Positions 9,925 to 23,420 are shown, numbered from the stretch's first letter. The stretch is DNA of 64,000 nucleotides from Salminus brasiliensis (GCF_030463535.1 NC_132901.1:7610740-7674739); one strand, 5' to 3'. Numbers and translations: made by a program. Notes: generated by a model not told the origin, from the sequence alone.

Positions 9925-11427
9925 TTGTCGTGTTAAGACATATGTTAGCTACTTTTAATGTTCATACATGTGAAACGTCATTTTTTTTTTAGTCCTTACA
10001 CTACTGGACCCTGGTTAGCTCCGGTGTGTCGTTGTTAGCACGATAACGTTTGCTAACTTGCCAAAAATGAAGTAGATAATGATATCCGATAACTCGATTT
10101 TGCCGAGAGCCTAAAGTTGTACACCCAGTCACAGCAAATTGATGTAGAACTGCCGTTGCTGGATCTATGTGTGGAGTTGTACATAGCTTGGAGCCAGCTT
10201 AGCGATTTGCAGCGTGGCTAACGCGGCCAGCATAAATAGTAAAGCGCAAATATGAGCCTAATTATGAGGGGTCATTATTTGTTGACCACAGTGCAGTGCC
10301 ACATGCAGAGTTGTAGCATAAAAGTACGCAATACAGCCGTGATTGGTGGCTGTTGAGTGATTTGAGTTAACTTGCTTTTTCAGGTCCCCACATGAGCTAA
10401 CAAAGCGATTAGCATGCTAGCTAACTCGGATGGTACAAACAATAACATACGCCAGCGAGTGTAAATACCTGTCAGATAAATACACACTCGCTCGAGTCAG
10501 TCAAGTTTTATTATGAAACGGTGTATATAGCAACATTTATACGTTTACTGTCGTGGTTGAAACCGAGAAGCCACCTTGGAGAGTAGCATGATGGCTAGGT
10601 GTCTTAAAATTAATCACAGAAATAACGATATTACGGACACGTGCGTAGTTCTCTATATTGTTATTTGGAGCAAGTGAGGGAGAAACAGTCGTGCTTAAAC
10701 CCGGCTACCAACAACGTATCTTCTGGTTTTCAGAGCTGGGCAGCCTGTGTAGCTTGCTAGCTAGTGTTTTGTTTACAAAAGATTATTTTCGTTAGCTAGT
10801 TGCCGAAACGACATCGGTCAACCGAGAGAAAAAACAAGAAACAAAAAAAAAACAATTCCCAAGCAGCTCACTACTCCCTGTGGAGTGCACGATGTCACGA
10901 AAAAACGGCTTCTATACTCACCTAGTGCACTAGAGAGTACTGGAGTGCGGTTTAGGATTGTACAACACACAATCAATTACTACAATAATAACAATAATAA
11001 TGTCAAGTGTGTAATCTTTCTAAGAAAACGGTGCATAAATGTTTATTTACAAAGGTCACATGGCCCCTATGCACTTCAAATTTCGTGAAAAGGAGTCAGA
11101 GGCTGTGTATGAGCCTACTTTGAGTCACTGTAAGTTCATCTTAAGCCTAGGTCACTGAATTTTATTAATTCATTCAGCTATTTATTTATTTATTTTAAGA
11201 TTTCGCCATAAGACCAAGCTATTTGAGAAGTGATTTTAGCTCCTAATTATAGTTTAGCTTACTTTTTAATTATAAGGTCAAGCAGGTCTGGAGCTAGGCT
11301 GTAGGTTTCGAAGCTAAATCATGATGAGTTAAAGTATTCAGAGTGAAGGTTATGCATGATCCAAAGTGTGCTGCGTTATTATTATTACTATTATTAGTTT
11401 ATTCCTTTTTAGAACACTTGGAGTCTG
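9925..11427. other. Unique part of H3-H4 spacer, repeat 1
   Basis: Single-copy sequence within the repeat, with several GCTAGCTA/GCTAAC motifs and modest GC content up to about 10900, becoming AT-rich thereafter. Short open frames are not convincing. It is present in repeats 2 and 4, and missing in repeat 3 because of the H4 deletion. Confidence 0.7.
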
Positions 11428-11442
11428 GATGCCATTGTGTGG
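11428..11442 (-). promoter_or_regulatory. CTCF-like motif near H4, minus orientation
   Basis: Reads CCACACAATGGCATC on the minus strand and lies within a GTCTGG...CCAGAC inverted repeat. It is about 375 bp upstream of the H4 promoter and conserved in repeats 2 (25543) and 4 (53120). Confidence 0.4.
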
Positions 11443-11634
11443 CCAGACTGTGAAACTACAAGCAGTAGAAGGAAGACATGCTGCAAATGCATTGAGAAGT
11501 GATGCTATTATTGCTTGACTTTGACTATTGATTGTCCCCCCCCCCCCCCATGTACACCACATGTTAATGAAATCCACATGAAATCCAAAAAGAGCACTTT
11601 TTTGAATTTTGAACATGAGTACATCCAGAGGGTA

Positions 11635-11655
11635 CGGAATTAATATTTAATTCCG
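11635..11655. repeat. Perfect palindrome upstream of H4
   Basis: Arms CGGAATTAA and TTAATTCCG around a 3-nt TAT centre, followed by partial TTAATATTAATA iterations. It is conserved at 25749-25769 and 53322-53342. It may be a homodimeric factor site or a hairpin. Confidence 0.75.
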
Positions 11656-11803
11656 AATTAATATTAATATACTGTATTTTGTATGGCTACCCACTCAGTG
11701 GCTTTATGTGCAATCTTTGAGTGGTCTAGGCATGTTTGAGACGCTGTACAGCAAAACAAGCGTTCTGCTCACGTACAGAGTATGAGGCGGAGCTAATGTG
11801 CTG

Positions 11804-12243
<440 letters not shown>

Positions 12244-12273
12244 ACGCTCGGCCTGAACAGCTCTAAACACAAC

Positions 12274-12289
12274 GGCTCTTTTAAGAGCC
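12274..12289 (+). terminator. Histone mRNA 3' stem-loop, H4 repeat 1
   Basis: GGCTCTTTTAAGAGCC, 30 nt after the stop, followed by ACCCA. The purine-rich AAAAGAG at 12305-12311 is the likely downstream element. Confidence 0.97.
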
Positions 12290-12933
12290 ACCCACAAATC
12301 CAGCAAAAGAGCCTGTTTCTATTCTTAGTTTGTTATCAAATAAGGCAGTCGATCTCCCGCATACTCTGTATTAAAATGTAATATACCGGAAGAATACATG
12401 TGTATATATACATATAATAGATATGTCTGTATATATGTATTGTTTTCCATTTTGCCCCCCGTGTGCGTTGGTTAAATCCGAACTATATGTCTTAATAAAT
12501 CCTGATAGAAAAAAAATCGCCGTCAACGCCGCTGTGCCGAAAAACAGAAAAACAGCCCTGTAGATTAAGAATGCGCGGGAAGAATGTTGCAAGAATCATA
12601 TTTGTTTGTTTGTTTCAATATAGTCAATGATGGTGGTTATGAATCTCCCGGTTAAGAAGCTAATTTTATATATATGAAGAATACATATAGTTTTCAATTT
12701 CCCCCGTATGCGTTGATTAAACGTTTGAATAAATTCAGAATATCGCCGTCAACGCCGATGTGGCGAAAAATAATGTGCCGTCTGCACGGTGGGTAAAAAT
12801 GCGCGGGTAGGCGAACAAAGAGAATGCTGCTCAGGGGAGGGGGAAGGGAAGAGGAGAATAGGGAGGGGAGGGGAGGGAGGGGAGGGGAATGAAGGGTGGG
12901 GGGTTGGCAAGAAGAGAGCGGACAATTTGTTGT
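12290..12933. other. H4-H2B spacer, repeat 1
   Basis: Non-coding. It holds two diverged copies of a block of about 100-150 bp (CCCCC-GT(A/G)TGCGTTG...ATCGCCGTCAACGCCG...CGAAAAA) at about 12450-12560 and 12700-12800. A G-run tract upstream of the H2B promoter follows. Confidence 0.8.
12834..12907 (+). repeat. G-run/GA-rich tract upstream of H2B, repeat 1
   Basis: Many GGGG and GGGAGGGG runs on the + strand, capable in principle of forming G-quadruplex or triplex DNA. It begins about 220 bp before the H2B ATG. Length varies: 26939-26998 in repeat 2, 38943-39049 in repeat 3, and only 54198-54225 in repeat 4. Confidence 0.85.
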
Positions 12934-13430
<497 letters not shown>

Positions 13431-13460
13431 ATGGTGATAGCGGCATAATCCAAACCCAAC

Positions 13461-13476
13461 GGCTCTTTTAAGAGCC
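13461..13476 (+). terminator. Histone mRNA 3' stem-loop, H2B repeat 1
   Basis: GGCTCTTTTAAGAGCC preceded by CAAC and followed by ACCCA. AAAGAG at 13493-13498 is the downstream element candidate. Confidence 0.97.
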
Positions 13477-13534
13477 ACCCACGGTTTCTTCCAAAGAGCA
13501 GTTTTATTCAAGAACCAAGTAACTTATAATACTA

Positions 13535-13570
<36 letters not shown>

Positions 13571-13946
13571 TATTAGAGAGTGCCTTTATTGTTACATACT
13601 TATTGATGTATGTAAATCAACTTACTTAATTGTTTGTTTGCATTTAATTGGTATAGTGTACTAGGATTCAGGGACAGAGCAGCAAACTAAAATACTGTGC
13701 CATACTAACTGTATGGAGTGGGCTTGTAGTGCTAAGTGGGATAAATGAAGCTGCACATCACCTGTGAAAGACCAGTCCAGAGGAGATCAGCCTTACAGGT
13801 GGGGAAGAGTGAGGCAGGAAACCATACTAGGGTTGACTTAAACCCTAGAATTACACACCCGATCTTTGTAATGAAAGCTGTCTAGTATATATAACCAGGC
13901 ATACGGTTAGGCTCCCCACAAGCCTTTTTTGTTGGGTCACAGAAGG
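13477..13946. other. 3' flank of H2B, repeat 1
   Basis: Contains an (ATT)n microsatellite at about 13535-13573, then about 370 bp of unique sequence shared by all repeats, ending in GTTGGGTCACAGAAG where the spacer tandem repeats start. No gene is seen. Confidence 0.8.
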
Positions 13947-15554
13947 GTGAAGTTAGTTAAAGCCTTAGGTTTATGGTGGGATTTGAGTGAGCAAAAGTAG
14001 GTTCAGAGCAAGGCTTTTGATGTAGAGGGTCGAAGTAAGGCAAAAGGACGAGGGTAGAATAATTAAATTGAGGTAGCGTAAGTAAAAAAGTATGGTGGTG
14101 AAAGTGTGTTTAGTGCAGATGTGATCTAGGAAGAGTGAGTAACAGTGGCTTTGTAAGGAGGCCTCAGGTTTATGATGAAGGTGGATTGAGTTAAAGTGAC
14201 CGTGAGCTTAGGCCTTTGCCTTAGGATACAAAGGAAGGTTCAGTGAAAGTCAGTTTCAACATAAGCCATCAGCCTGATGTTTTGGATACACATGGATACA
14301 CATGGCCTCGGCCTACTGAGGACTGCACATCTAAGTAGAATGGTCATGACTGCATGGAATGGGTTAAATGAAAGCAAAAGTTTGGTGTGTTGCTTATTGA
14401 GATAGAGGGAAGGATGGGGTTAATTTGTTTTAGGACAAGAATGAAATTGCAGTTGTTTCATGTGAGGGGTTCGAATGAGGATGGAGTGATTTTGTATAAT
14501 GGTTGGATGAAGGATGGGGTTATTTCATTTTAGGGTTGGAGAGAGAAGGTGGTGGGGTTTGTATTAGAGTATGAATGAAAATGGGTTATTTTATTTTGGG
14601 GTTAGAAGGCGGATGGGGTTATTTTGTTTCATTGTTAGAATGATGTTAAGGTTATGTTGTACTAGGTTAAGAGGGAGGACAGAGTTATTTTGTATTAGGA
14701 CTATTTGGTTGGGTCACAAAAAGATGAATTTGGTTGAAGCCTTAGGTTAATGTTGAGATTCGAGCGAGCAAGAATAGGTTCAGAGCTAGACTTTTGATGT
14801 AGAGGGTTGAAGCAAGGCAAAAGGACGAGGGTAGAGTAAATAAAATAGTATGGCGGTCAAAGGCCTCAGGTTTATGATGAAGGTGGATTGAGTTAAAGTG
14901 AACGTGAGCTTAGGCCTTTGCCTTAGGATACAAAGGAAGATTCAGTAAAAGTAAAACAGTTTCAACATAAGCCATCAGCCTGATGTTTTGGATACACATG
15001 CCCTTGGCCTACTGAGGAATGCACATCTAAGTAGAATGGTCATGACTGCATGGAATGGGTTAAATGAAAGCAAAAGTTTGGTGTGTTGCTTATTGAGATA
15101 GAGGGAGGGATGGGGTTAATTTGTTTTAGGACAAGAATGAGATTGCAGTTGTTTCATGTGAGGGGTTCGAATGAGGATGGAGTTATTTTGTATAATGGTT
15201 GGAAGAAGGATGGGGTTATTTCATTTAGGGTTGGAGAGAGAAAATGGTTATTTTCTATTAGGGTTAAAATGAGAATGGGGTTTTAGGGTTTAAATGAGCT
15301 TGGGTTTATTTTGTATTGGGGATAGAGTGAAGGTGCAGTTATTTTGTATTAGGGTTTGAAAAAGGGCATGATTATTTCATGTGATTTTTAGAATAAGGTT
15401 TGTCTTTTTTTTAAGATTTTGTTTTTGCGTTTTAGGGTGGGGGGGTGGATGCAGTTATTTTGTGTTAGGGTTAGTATGAGATTTTTGGCTATGGTATATT
15501 GGGTGTGTTGAGGTGATGAAGGAAATGAAGGTGCGAGTGCGTATTAGGGGACCT
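13947..15554. repeat. H2B-H1 spacer tandem repeat array, repeat 2 (two copies)
   Basis: Copies begin at about 13947 and 14723 (776 bp apart); the second runs on into the pre-H1 region. The first copy contains an extra piece (AGGTAGCGTAAGTAAAAAAGTATGG type) compared with the short 696-bp form. Shortest array of those complete in the window. Confidence 0.9.
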
Positions 15555-15952
15555 ATGGAGAGCCGTTCCGTTCATACTGCGCACACACGGCAACACTGTG
15601 CTTTACACACTCCTCAAGGTCGCCCCGCACGACGAGCAAAACAACGCACCCACGTCTCGGATGCCCAGCACGCTCTCGCCGAGGCTCTCCTCCAACGCAC
15701 CGGATAACACTCGCCCAGTTCGTGGCACCTTTTGTCGCCGTTTTCCACAGATTAGCACGCCAAATGCGCCGCCGCCCGTTCGGTACGCCGGTAGCGTGGC
15801 ACGCTTCGGTGAGCGCCGTATTAAACGCGGCGTCGTTACGCTGCCCTTCCCGTCTTCTCAACACACGGTGGAGCCTCTCGGAGACGAGAGAGCATTTCTA
15901 CGCTCGCCAAGTTGAGCTTTCGCCCATATTTCGCTCGACAAACGCCGAGAGA
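15555..15952 (+). other. CpG-rich H1 upstream block, repeat 2
   Basis: Same as 1558-1955, with the frame broken by the absence of 41 bases relative to repeat 4. Confidence 0.5.
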
Positions 15953-16037
15953 AAACACAAGTGCGAGACTGTCGCTGCCACACGGCTTTGCGGCATCGAG
16001 CGAGTTGAGTCTATAACGTTCTCATGTGGCTTTTAAG
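15953..16037 (+). promoter_or_regulatory. H1 promoter, repeat 2
   Basis: AAACACA at 15953 and TTTTAAG at 16031-16037. Confidence 0.75.
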
Positions 16038-16120
16038 GGCCGGCCCCCTCGCTGCAGCGGGAGGTTCTACAGAACGCTGCAGCAGTTTGTGCTCACTCGC
16101 GCTCTCAGCAAAGCAGAACA

Positions 16121-16744
16121 ATGGCAGAAGTCGCTCCAGCCCCAGCCGCCTCGGCGCCCGCCAAGGCCCCCAAGAAGAAGGCCGCCGCCCGCCCCAAGAA
16201 AGCCGGCCCCAGCGTGGGCGAGCTCATCGTCAAGGCCGTCTCGGCTTCCAAGGAGAGGAGCGGCGTGTCTCTCGCCGCCCTGAAGAAAGCCCTGGCTGCC
16301 GGCGGCTACGACGTCGAGAAGAACAACTCACGCGTTAAGCTCGCCGTCAAGAGCCTCGTCACCAAGGGCACTCTGGTGCAGACCAAAGGCACCGGCGCGT
16401 CGGGCTCTTTCAAGCTTAACAAGAAGCAGGCCGAGGCAAAGAAGAAGCCGGCCGCCAAGAAACCGGCACCTAAAGCTAAGAAGCCGGCCGCCAAGAAACC
16501 AGCCGCGGCCAAGAAGCCCAAGAAGGTAGCAGCCAAGAAACCCACTGCGGCTAAGAAATCCCCCAAGAAGGCCAAGAAGCCCGTCGCGGCCGCTAAGAAG
16601 GCAGCGAAGAGCCCCAAGAAGGCCAAGAAGCCGGCGGCTCCCAAAAAGGCGACCAAGAGCCCAAAGAAAGCCAAAACGGTCAAGCCTAAAGCAGCTAAGC
16701 CCAAAGCGGCGAAGGCGAAAAAGGCTGCCCCTAAGAAGAAGTAA
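16121..16744 (+). CDS. H1: Histone H1, repeat 2
   Basis: 207-aa linker histone, protein identical to the copy at 2124, including the three SPKK sites in the C-terminal tail. Promoter, 579-bp distance to H2A and the 3' stem-loop are all intact, so it is expected to be functional. Confidence 0.98.
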   Translation: MAEVAPAPAASAPAKAPKKKAAARPKKAGPSVGELIVKAVSASKERSGVSLAALKKALAAGGYDVEKNNSRVKLAVKSLVTKGTLVQTKGTGASGSFKLNKKQAEAKKKPAAKKPAPKAKKPAAKKPAAAKKPKKVAAKKPTAAKKSPKKAKKPVAAAKKAAKSPKKAKKPAAPKKATKSPKKAKTVKPKAAKPKAAKAKKAAPKKK

Positions 16745-16792
16745 AGTAAACAGTTACGCCGTTTACCTTCATGACTTATTTCTCTCTTCAAC

Positions 16793-16808
16793 GGCTCTTT
16801 TAAGAGCC
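16793..16808 (+). terminator. Histone mRNA 3' stem-loop, H1 repeat 2
   Basis: GGCTCTTTTAAGAGCC with a GAAAG downstream element 15-20 nt later. Confidence 0.97.
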
Positions 16809-17199
16809 ACCCACAGTTTCATAGAAAGCAGCTTTGCCCCCCTTGTTACTGCACAATGAAATGATTGTTAAAAAAAAAAAAAAACAACAACAACAACACA
16901 AAAATATCTCTCATTAGTTACCCCAAACAATAATTATATATGATAAATATTCTTTGGGGTTTGGTTTGGTCTTTCCTTCTATGACCACTGTTTGGTCGAA
17001 CGTGTTACATTTGAGCTGGAAAGGGAAACGAAACACGGGGCACGAGTGGGGGTAAATGTTTCTTTCTTTAACCCGTTTTCTTTCTTCCTTCCTTTCTTTC
17101 TCTCTCTCGCTCACACAGACACAGCACGAGAGGAGGAGGGGGTCGGGTAGGAAAGCGAGCAGAGGTGGGAGGACGCTAGAGTCTGACGGCGGAAATGCG
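16809..17199. other. H1-H2A spacer, repeat 2
   Basis: Same as repeat 1: A-run/(CAA)n and a pyrimidine-rich tract. It differs by single substitutions such as GCTTTGCCC instead of GCTTTCCCC. No gene. Confidence 0.8.
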
Positions 17200-17710
<511 letters not shown>

Positions 17711-17744
17711 ATTGGCGCTCTCCGTTGATTTATCCATACACAAA

Positions 17745-17760
17745 GGCTCTTTTAAGAGCC
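17745..17760 (+). terminator. Histone mRNA 3' stem-loop, H2A repeat 2
   Basis: GGCTCTTTTAAGAGCC followed by ACCCA and AAGAAAAG. Confidence 0.97.
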
Positions 17761-18196
17761 ACCCATTTTTTTCTAAGAAAAGTGCTGCTCCTTTACAAAC
17801 ACTACATATTCTTCACGTGATTTCCAACTGCATAAAAATAATAGCTTTATGAACCGATTTATTATATAAACACACCGCCGTCCTTTTTTTCTTTTTTTCT
17901 CTCGTGTTACTAGAATAGATAATTGCCGATATATTTTTTTCATATATTTCACGTACTGAGACCAACACCTCATGCATATGTGTATGTATACACCCTTCAT
18001 ATATATATATATATGTATATATATTAGACACACACATATATATGTTTGTGTGTAATGTTCGCAGTAATGTATATTAGTTTACAAATGTTGATTAGTTTGA
18101 TCCTATTATTTTTCTTCTTATTATATATATATTTTTTTTTGTTGTTTTGTATTACAGGAGCCCGCCGCTTTGCTTTTAGGTTTGAAAAGAAGACGC
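17761..18196. other. H2A-H3 spacer, repeat 2
   Basis: AT-rich, with a shorter (TA)n than repeat 1 (about 18000-18023) and a shortened T-rich tract near 18125-18150. No gene. Confidence 0.8.
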
Positions 18197-18764
<568 letters not shown>

Positions 18765-18799
18765 ACAGAGCGCTTCGACGTTTACCTGAAATACCCAAC

Positions 18800-18815
18800 G
18801 GCTCTTTTAAGAGCC
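18800..18815 (+). terminator. Histone mRNA 3' stem-loop, H3 repeat 2
   Basis: GGCTCTTTTAAGAGCC followed by ACCTA. Confidence 0.96.
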
Positions 18816-18983
18816 ACCTACCCGTGTCCGCGCCGAAACAGCAAATGTCCGCCTCACCTCGGTGTTGCGTTTATATAATGTAAGGCTATTATGACGCGCG
18901 CGCTTCTAAATTCCATAGGACTGAGCGAGCGAAACCAGCCTTGAGACAGTGGTTGTGAAGATTAGGGAAAAAAGCAACTTCTG

Positions 18984-19030
<47 letters not shown>

Positions 19031-21580
19031 CACATCAAAATCGCCATTTTTAACGTGTTTTAATACATATGAATACTTTTCTTTTAATTCCTATCAATAT
19101 GTTTATACATATTTAATAGTTTGGAAACTGTTCATTCACCCCAGCAGAAAGTAGAAGCCACTGCCGCTTCAGTAGAACACTACACTTTACACTATGTAGT
19201 GTTTAGGCCGGTTTTGGCCTATTACATACGGCATTAGTCATGGATGGAGCGTAGATCCCACCGCGTGGTGAAACTATACAACTGCAAGCACAGTTTCAGA
19301 GAGTAATGTATGTGTATATTCATATAATGAGAGCTTGATTTGGGGTACTTACGTTTCATACATATGCAACATAAGTTTGATTGCATAGAGAGTAAGCGAG
19401 ACCAGTTTGTGCTTGCTTTTAGGGCAGCAGTAAAGGAGGTAAGTGTATAGTCCGGAGAGGAATGTTTGTTTGTTTGTTTGTTTTTAATCTCTTTCAATAC
19501 CTCTACCAGAACAAGGCATGTCTAACTCTAAAAAATTATATGTTTACTCTATATGTTAACTCTATAAAATTCATGTTTCCCGTCACATTGTTTGTAAAAT
19601 TAACCCAGATCAGCGGGAAAACTCGCCAAAATTAAATGAATGTTGAGTCAGTATTGTTTTGTGCTATACTTCAAAAATTACCTTATTTAGTACAGTCTAG
19701 CTTGTCTGGAAGTATAACCCTTGAAGTATGGAGCAAATTAAATGAACCTTCCCAGCACATGTAAAATGATCATTAGAGAAGCCTAGGGAAAAGAAATAGT
19801 GAATAAATACTGGCAGGGGTAAAGTGTTTGTCCTGCCTAGGATGCACCCGGTTATGTAATAGAGAGTAGAAGCCTTTGAGCCTTGAGTACAGTAGTGCTC
19901 TTCTGTGTGGTGAATAGAAGGGCTTTTGGAAGTGCTCATTGCAAACGACCACCGTTGTTTTGGGATCATGGGCATATATGTCATGGATGGAGCGTGGATG
20001 CCATCGTGTGGTCAAACAAGGCAAATGCAAACGTTAACTACGTAGATTTATTCGTGAATGTGTGTGAATGTTACAGCTTTTTCATTTGATAGATGGTTGT
20101 GAACTCCAATACGTCTACTAAGTCATTTGTATTGCGGTGTTATTTTGGTTAGTGTTTTTTAAAGTACATTTTTAAAAATGTTTCTATTGAAGCATACTTC
20201 AGTTCAGGGCATTTTAGAAGCCAGCATGGTTACCAGTTCTCATGCTGCCAGGCAATGAAATGGAAACTTAATTTAGGGCAATTTTATACACATTAAATAT
20301 GATTGTTAACTGCACCAATAAATCTAAAAAGTAATTACATGTCTTTTGGGATGATTTTCGTTTGGGCTTGGGTTTCATTTTAACAATATGCTAACGATAA
20401 AGTCGGACAGAAGGAAAGGTTTTGAAGAATGCTTGAAAGAAGCAGTCTTTAAGGAAGGCACTGTATTAGCCATCATGACAACCAAACAGCATGCAGTTAG
20501 GTAAAAAGCCACCAATTCACTCACTGCTAGAAGCCTTTGAGACAAATTGTAGAGTAGTGCACTTCTATGTAGGACCTTTGTTTCCTTCTCTTTAGAGCCC
20601 TTAAACTCTGTGTATCAGTTTATATTGAGGTTCCCATAATAATCATAAATCAATAAAGAAAACCGCTCATCTGCTATCAAGACCTGACTGAGGAGCTGGA
20701 GGCCAGTGAAGCAAAGCTAAAATATGGAAAAGCATACGCACCCTGCAAGGTTTCGGTCAGAGACTTTCTTCAAGGCATAGGTAAGTAACAAATGAATACA
20801 AAAGTGCTAACAAAAGTTTATCAACAGCCGACCGTACTGACTTGCTCCCTTGTGAGCAAGTCAGACCCTTAGCTTCTAACTCTTTCTCCTCTTTCTGATT
20901 TTGCTTCTTTAAATGTCTGCATGGACCAAAAAAGAAAAAATCAAAAAGATGAATTGTTTTATATTTTGCAGATTTACATTTTGACCACCAGATGGCATCC
21001 ACGCTCCATTCACGTACTACGACCACAGACTTAAAGCTTAGCCCTGAAACTCCATCAGAAGCCTAAGGGGTAGGTCTAGCCAAACTGCTTCCACTCACCC
21101 TGACTTCATCATGAGCTCTACACTTACTTTGCTTACCACAATGTCTTTCCATATTTCTTTATCATCCACTAACTGCAACATATGATAAAAGCAACATTAA
21201 CTCCCTCTGTGTTTATCTAATCTAACATGACTTTTATTAGAAGATGTAAAGCGAGCCTGAGAAATCCAAGGGGTAAACATGTAGTTTTAGTTGGCCTCAT
21301 TAGGAGCTTTTCCCTTGTATGCAATAATATACCATTTTTTCGATTTGTGTTTGATCTTTCTTACTTTAAATGTCTCTGTGGACACTATATCTTTAACTTG
21401 TAGTGTATTAGATCAACGACTACAATTCCCATGATGCCTAACTAAAGATGGTCTCTGACCAAAACCTTGCCAAATAAAATTGACTCATCTGCTATCAAGA
21501 CCTGACCGAGGAGCTGGAGGCCAGTGGAGCAAAGCTAAAATATGGAAAAGCATACGCACCCTCAAATTGGTGCAAAAAAA

Positions 21581-21637
<57 letters not shown>

Positions 21638-23367
21638 CCTGCATGGTTTAGGTCAGAGACTTTCTTCAAGGCATAGGTAAGTAACAAATGAATACAAAAG
21701 TGCTAACAAAAGTTTATCAACAGCCGACCGTACTGCCTCCTCCCTTGTAAGTTAGCTTTTTGCTATTTAAATGTAACTCTTTCTCCTCTTTCTGATTTTG
21801 CTTCTTTAATTGTCTCCGTGGACAATAAATAAATAAATAAATAAATAAATTAAAAATTGCAAGATTAATTGTTTTACATTTTGACCACACGATGGCATCC
21901 ACGCTCCATTTACGTACTATGACCACAGTCTTGAGGCCTAGCCTTGAAACTCCATCAGAAGCCTAAAAGACTTGACTAGAGAAGTGCACTTCTGTGTAGT
22001 GTATACAGTGTAAGGGATTTAGGAAGTGCCCTATTGCAAACGTCACCGTTGTTTTGGGATCGTGGATATATGTCATGGATGGAGCGTGGATGCCATCGTG
22101 TGGTCAAACTCGCAAATGCAAACGCTAAAAACATAGATGTATACGTGTATGTGTGTGAATGTTACAGCTTTTACATATGACAGATGGTTGTGAACTCCAG
22201 TAAGTCTACTAAGTTCTACCAAGGAACTTTTGGGCATTTTAGTAGCCAGCATGATAACCAGTTGTCATGCTACCAGGCAATGAAATGAAAACTTAATTTA
22301 GGGCACCGTAATTTTGTTTGGGTTTTAACAATATGCTAATGATAAAGTAGGACAGAAGAAAACAAAATATTCAATACTGTATTATCTCCTTACAGATCTT
22401 GATAAAATGTCTTTAGTTAAAGAATGCTTGATAGAAGCACTCTTTATTTAAGGCACTTTATTATCAGTTAGGTAAAAAGCCAACAATTCGCTCACTAAGA
22501 GACAAACTGTAGAGTAGTGCAGTTCTATGTAGGACCGTTGTTCTCCTCCCCTTAGAGCCCTTAAATTCTATGTTGTATGGTTATGTGTATGTATGTATGC
22601 ATCAGCTTATATTGAGGTCAACATAATAATCATAAATCAATAAAGAACACCGCTCTGCTATCAAGACCTGGCTGAAGAGCTGGAGGCAAGTGGGGCAAAG
22701 CTAAAAATTGGAAAGCGGATGCACCATCAGCGCAAAAAATCATTTAACCTGCAAGGTCAGAGACTTTCTTCAAGGCATAGGTAAGTAACAAATTAACACA
22801 AAAGTGCTAACAAAGGTGTATCAAAAGCCAGCCGTACTCACTTGTGAATTAGCTTTTTTGTGCTTCTCAAATTTAACTCTTTCTCCTCTTTCTGATTTTG
22901 CTTCTTTAAATGTCTCTGTGGACCAAAAAAATATATATATATCTATTTATATTTTGCAGATTTACATTTTGACCACCAGATGGCATCCACGCTCCATTCA
23001 CGTACTACGACCACAGTCTTAAAGCTTAGCCCTGAAACTCCATCAGAATCCTAAAGGGTAGGTCAAGCCAAACTGCTTCCACTCACCCTGACTTCATCAT
23101 GAGCTTTACACTTTATATCACCACAATTTCTTTATCATCTACTAACTGCAACATATGTCTAAGGCTTTATCATCCACTAACTGCAACATACTTTGCTTTC
23201 CACAATTTCTTTCCTTCCTTTCTCTTCCACTAACTGCTAACCAATATGGCTGTTATTAGAATATGTATAGTGGAAACCTGAGGAATCCAAATGGTGTGGG
23301 TTTAGTTTAAGTTGGCCTCAATTTACTTTATGTGCAAAAATATTTCAGTGGTGGTTTGTGTGTGTGT

Positions 23368-23420
<53 letters not shown>

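Larger units (their letters stand above)
4838..11803. other. Long H3-H4 spacer, repeat 1
   Basis: The H3 stop and H4 ATG are about 7.1 kb apart, more than ten times the other intergenic gaps inside the H1-H2A-H3 block. I recognise no gene. Its content, in order: (TA)n; two hairpins; two diverged copies of a 1.6-kb segment (about 5736-7292 and 7848-9483) with CTCF-like and ZNF143-like motifs; A(n)(TA)n, (GA)n and (TATC)n microsatellites; a promoter/exon-like block near 9840-9925; about 1.5 kb of unique sequence; a C14 run at 11536-11549; and a palindrome at 11635. It lacks about 217 bp after (GTTT)n at about 5555 that repeats 2-5 have. Confidence 0.8.
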
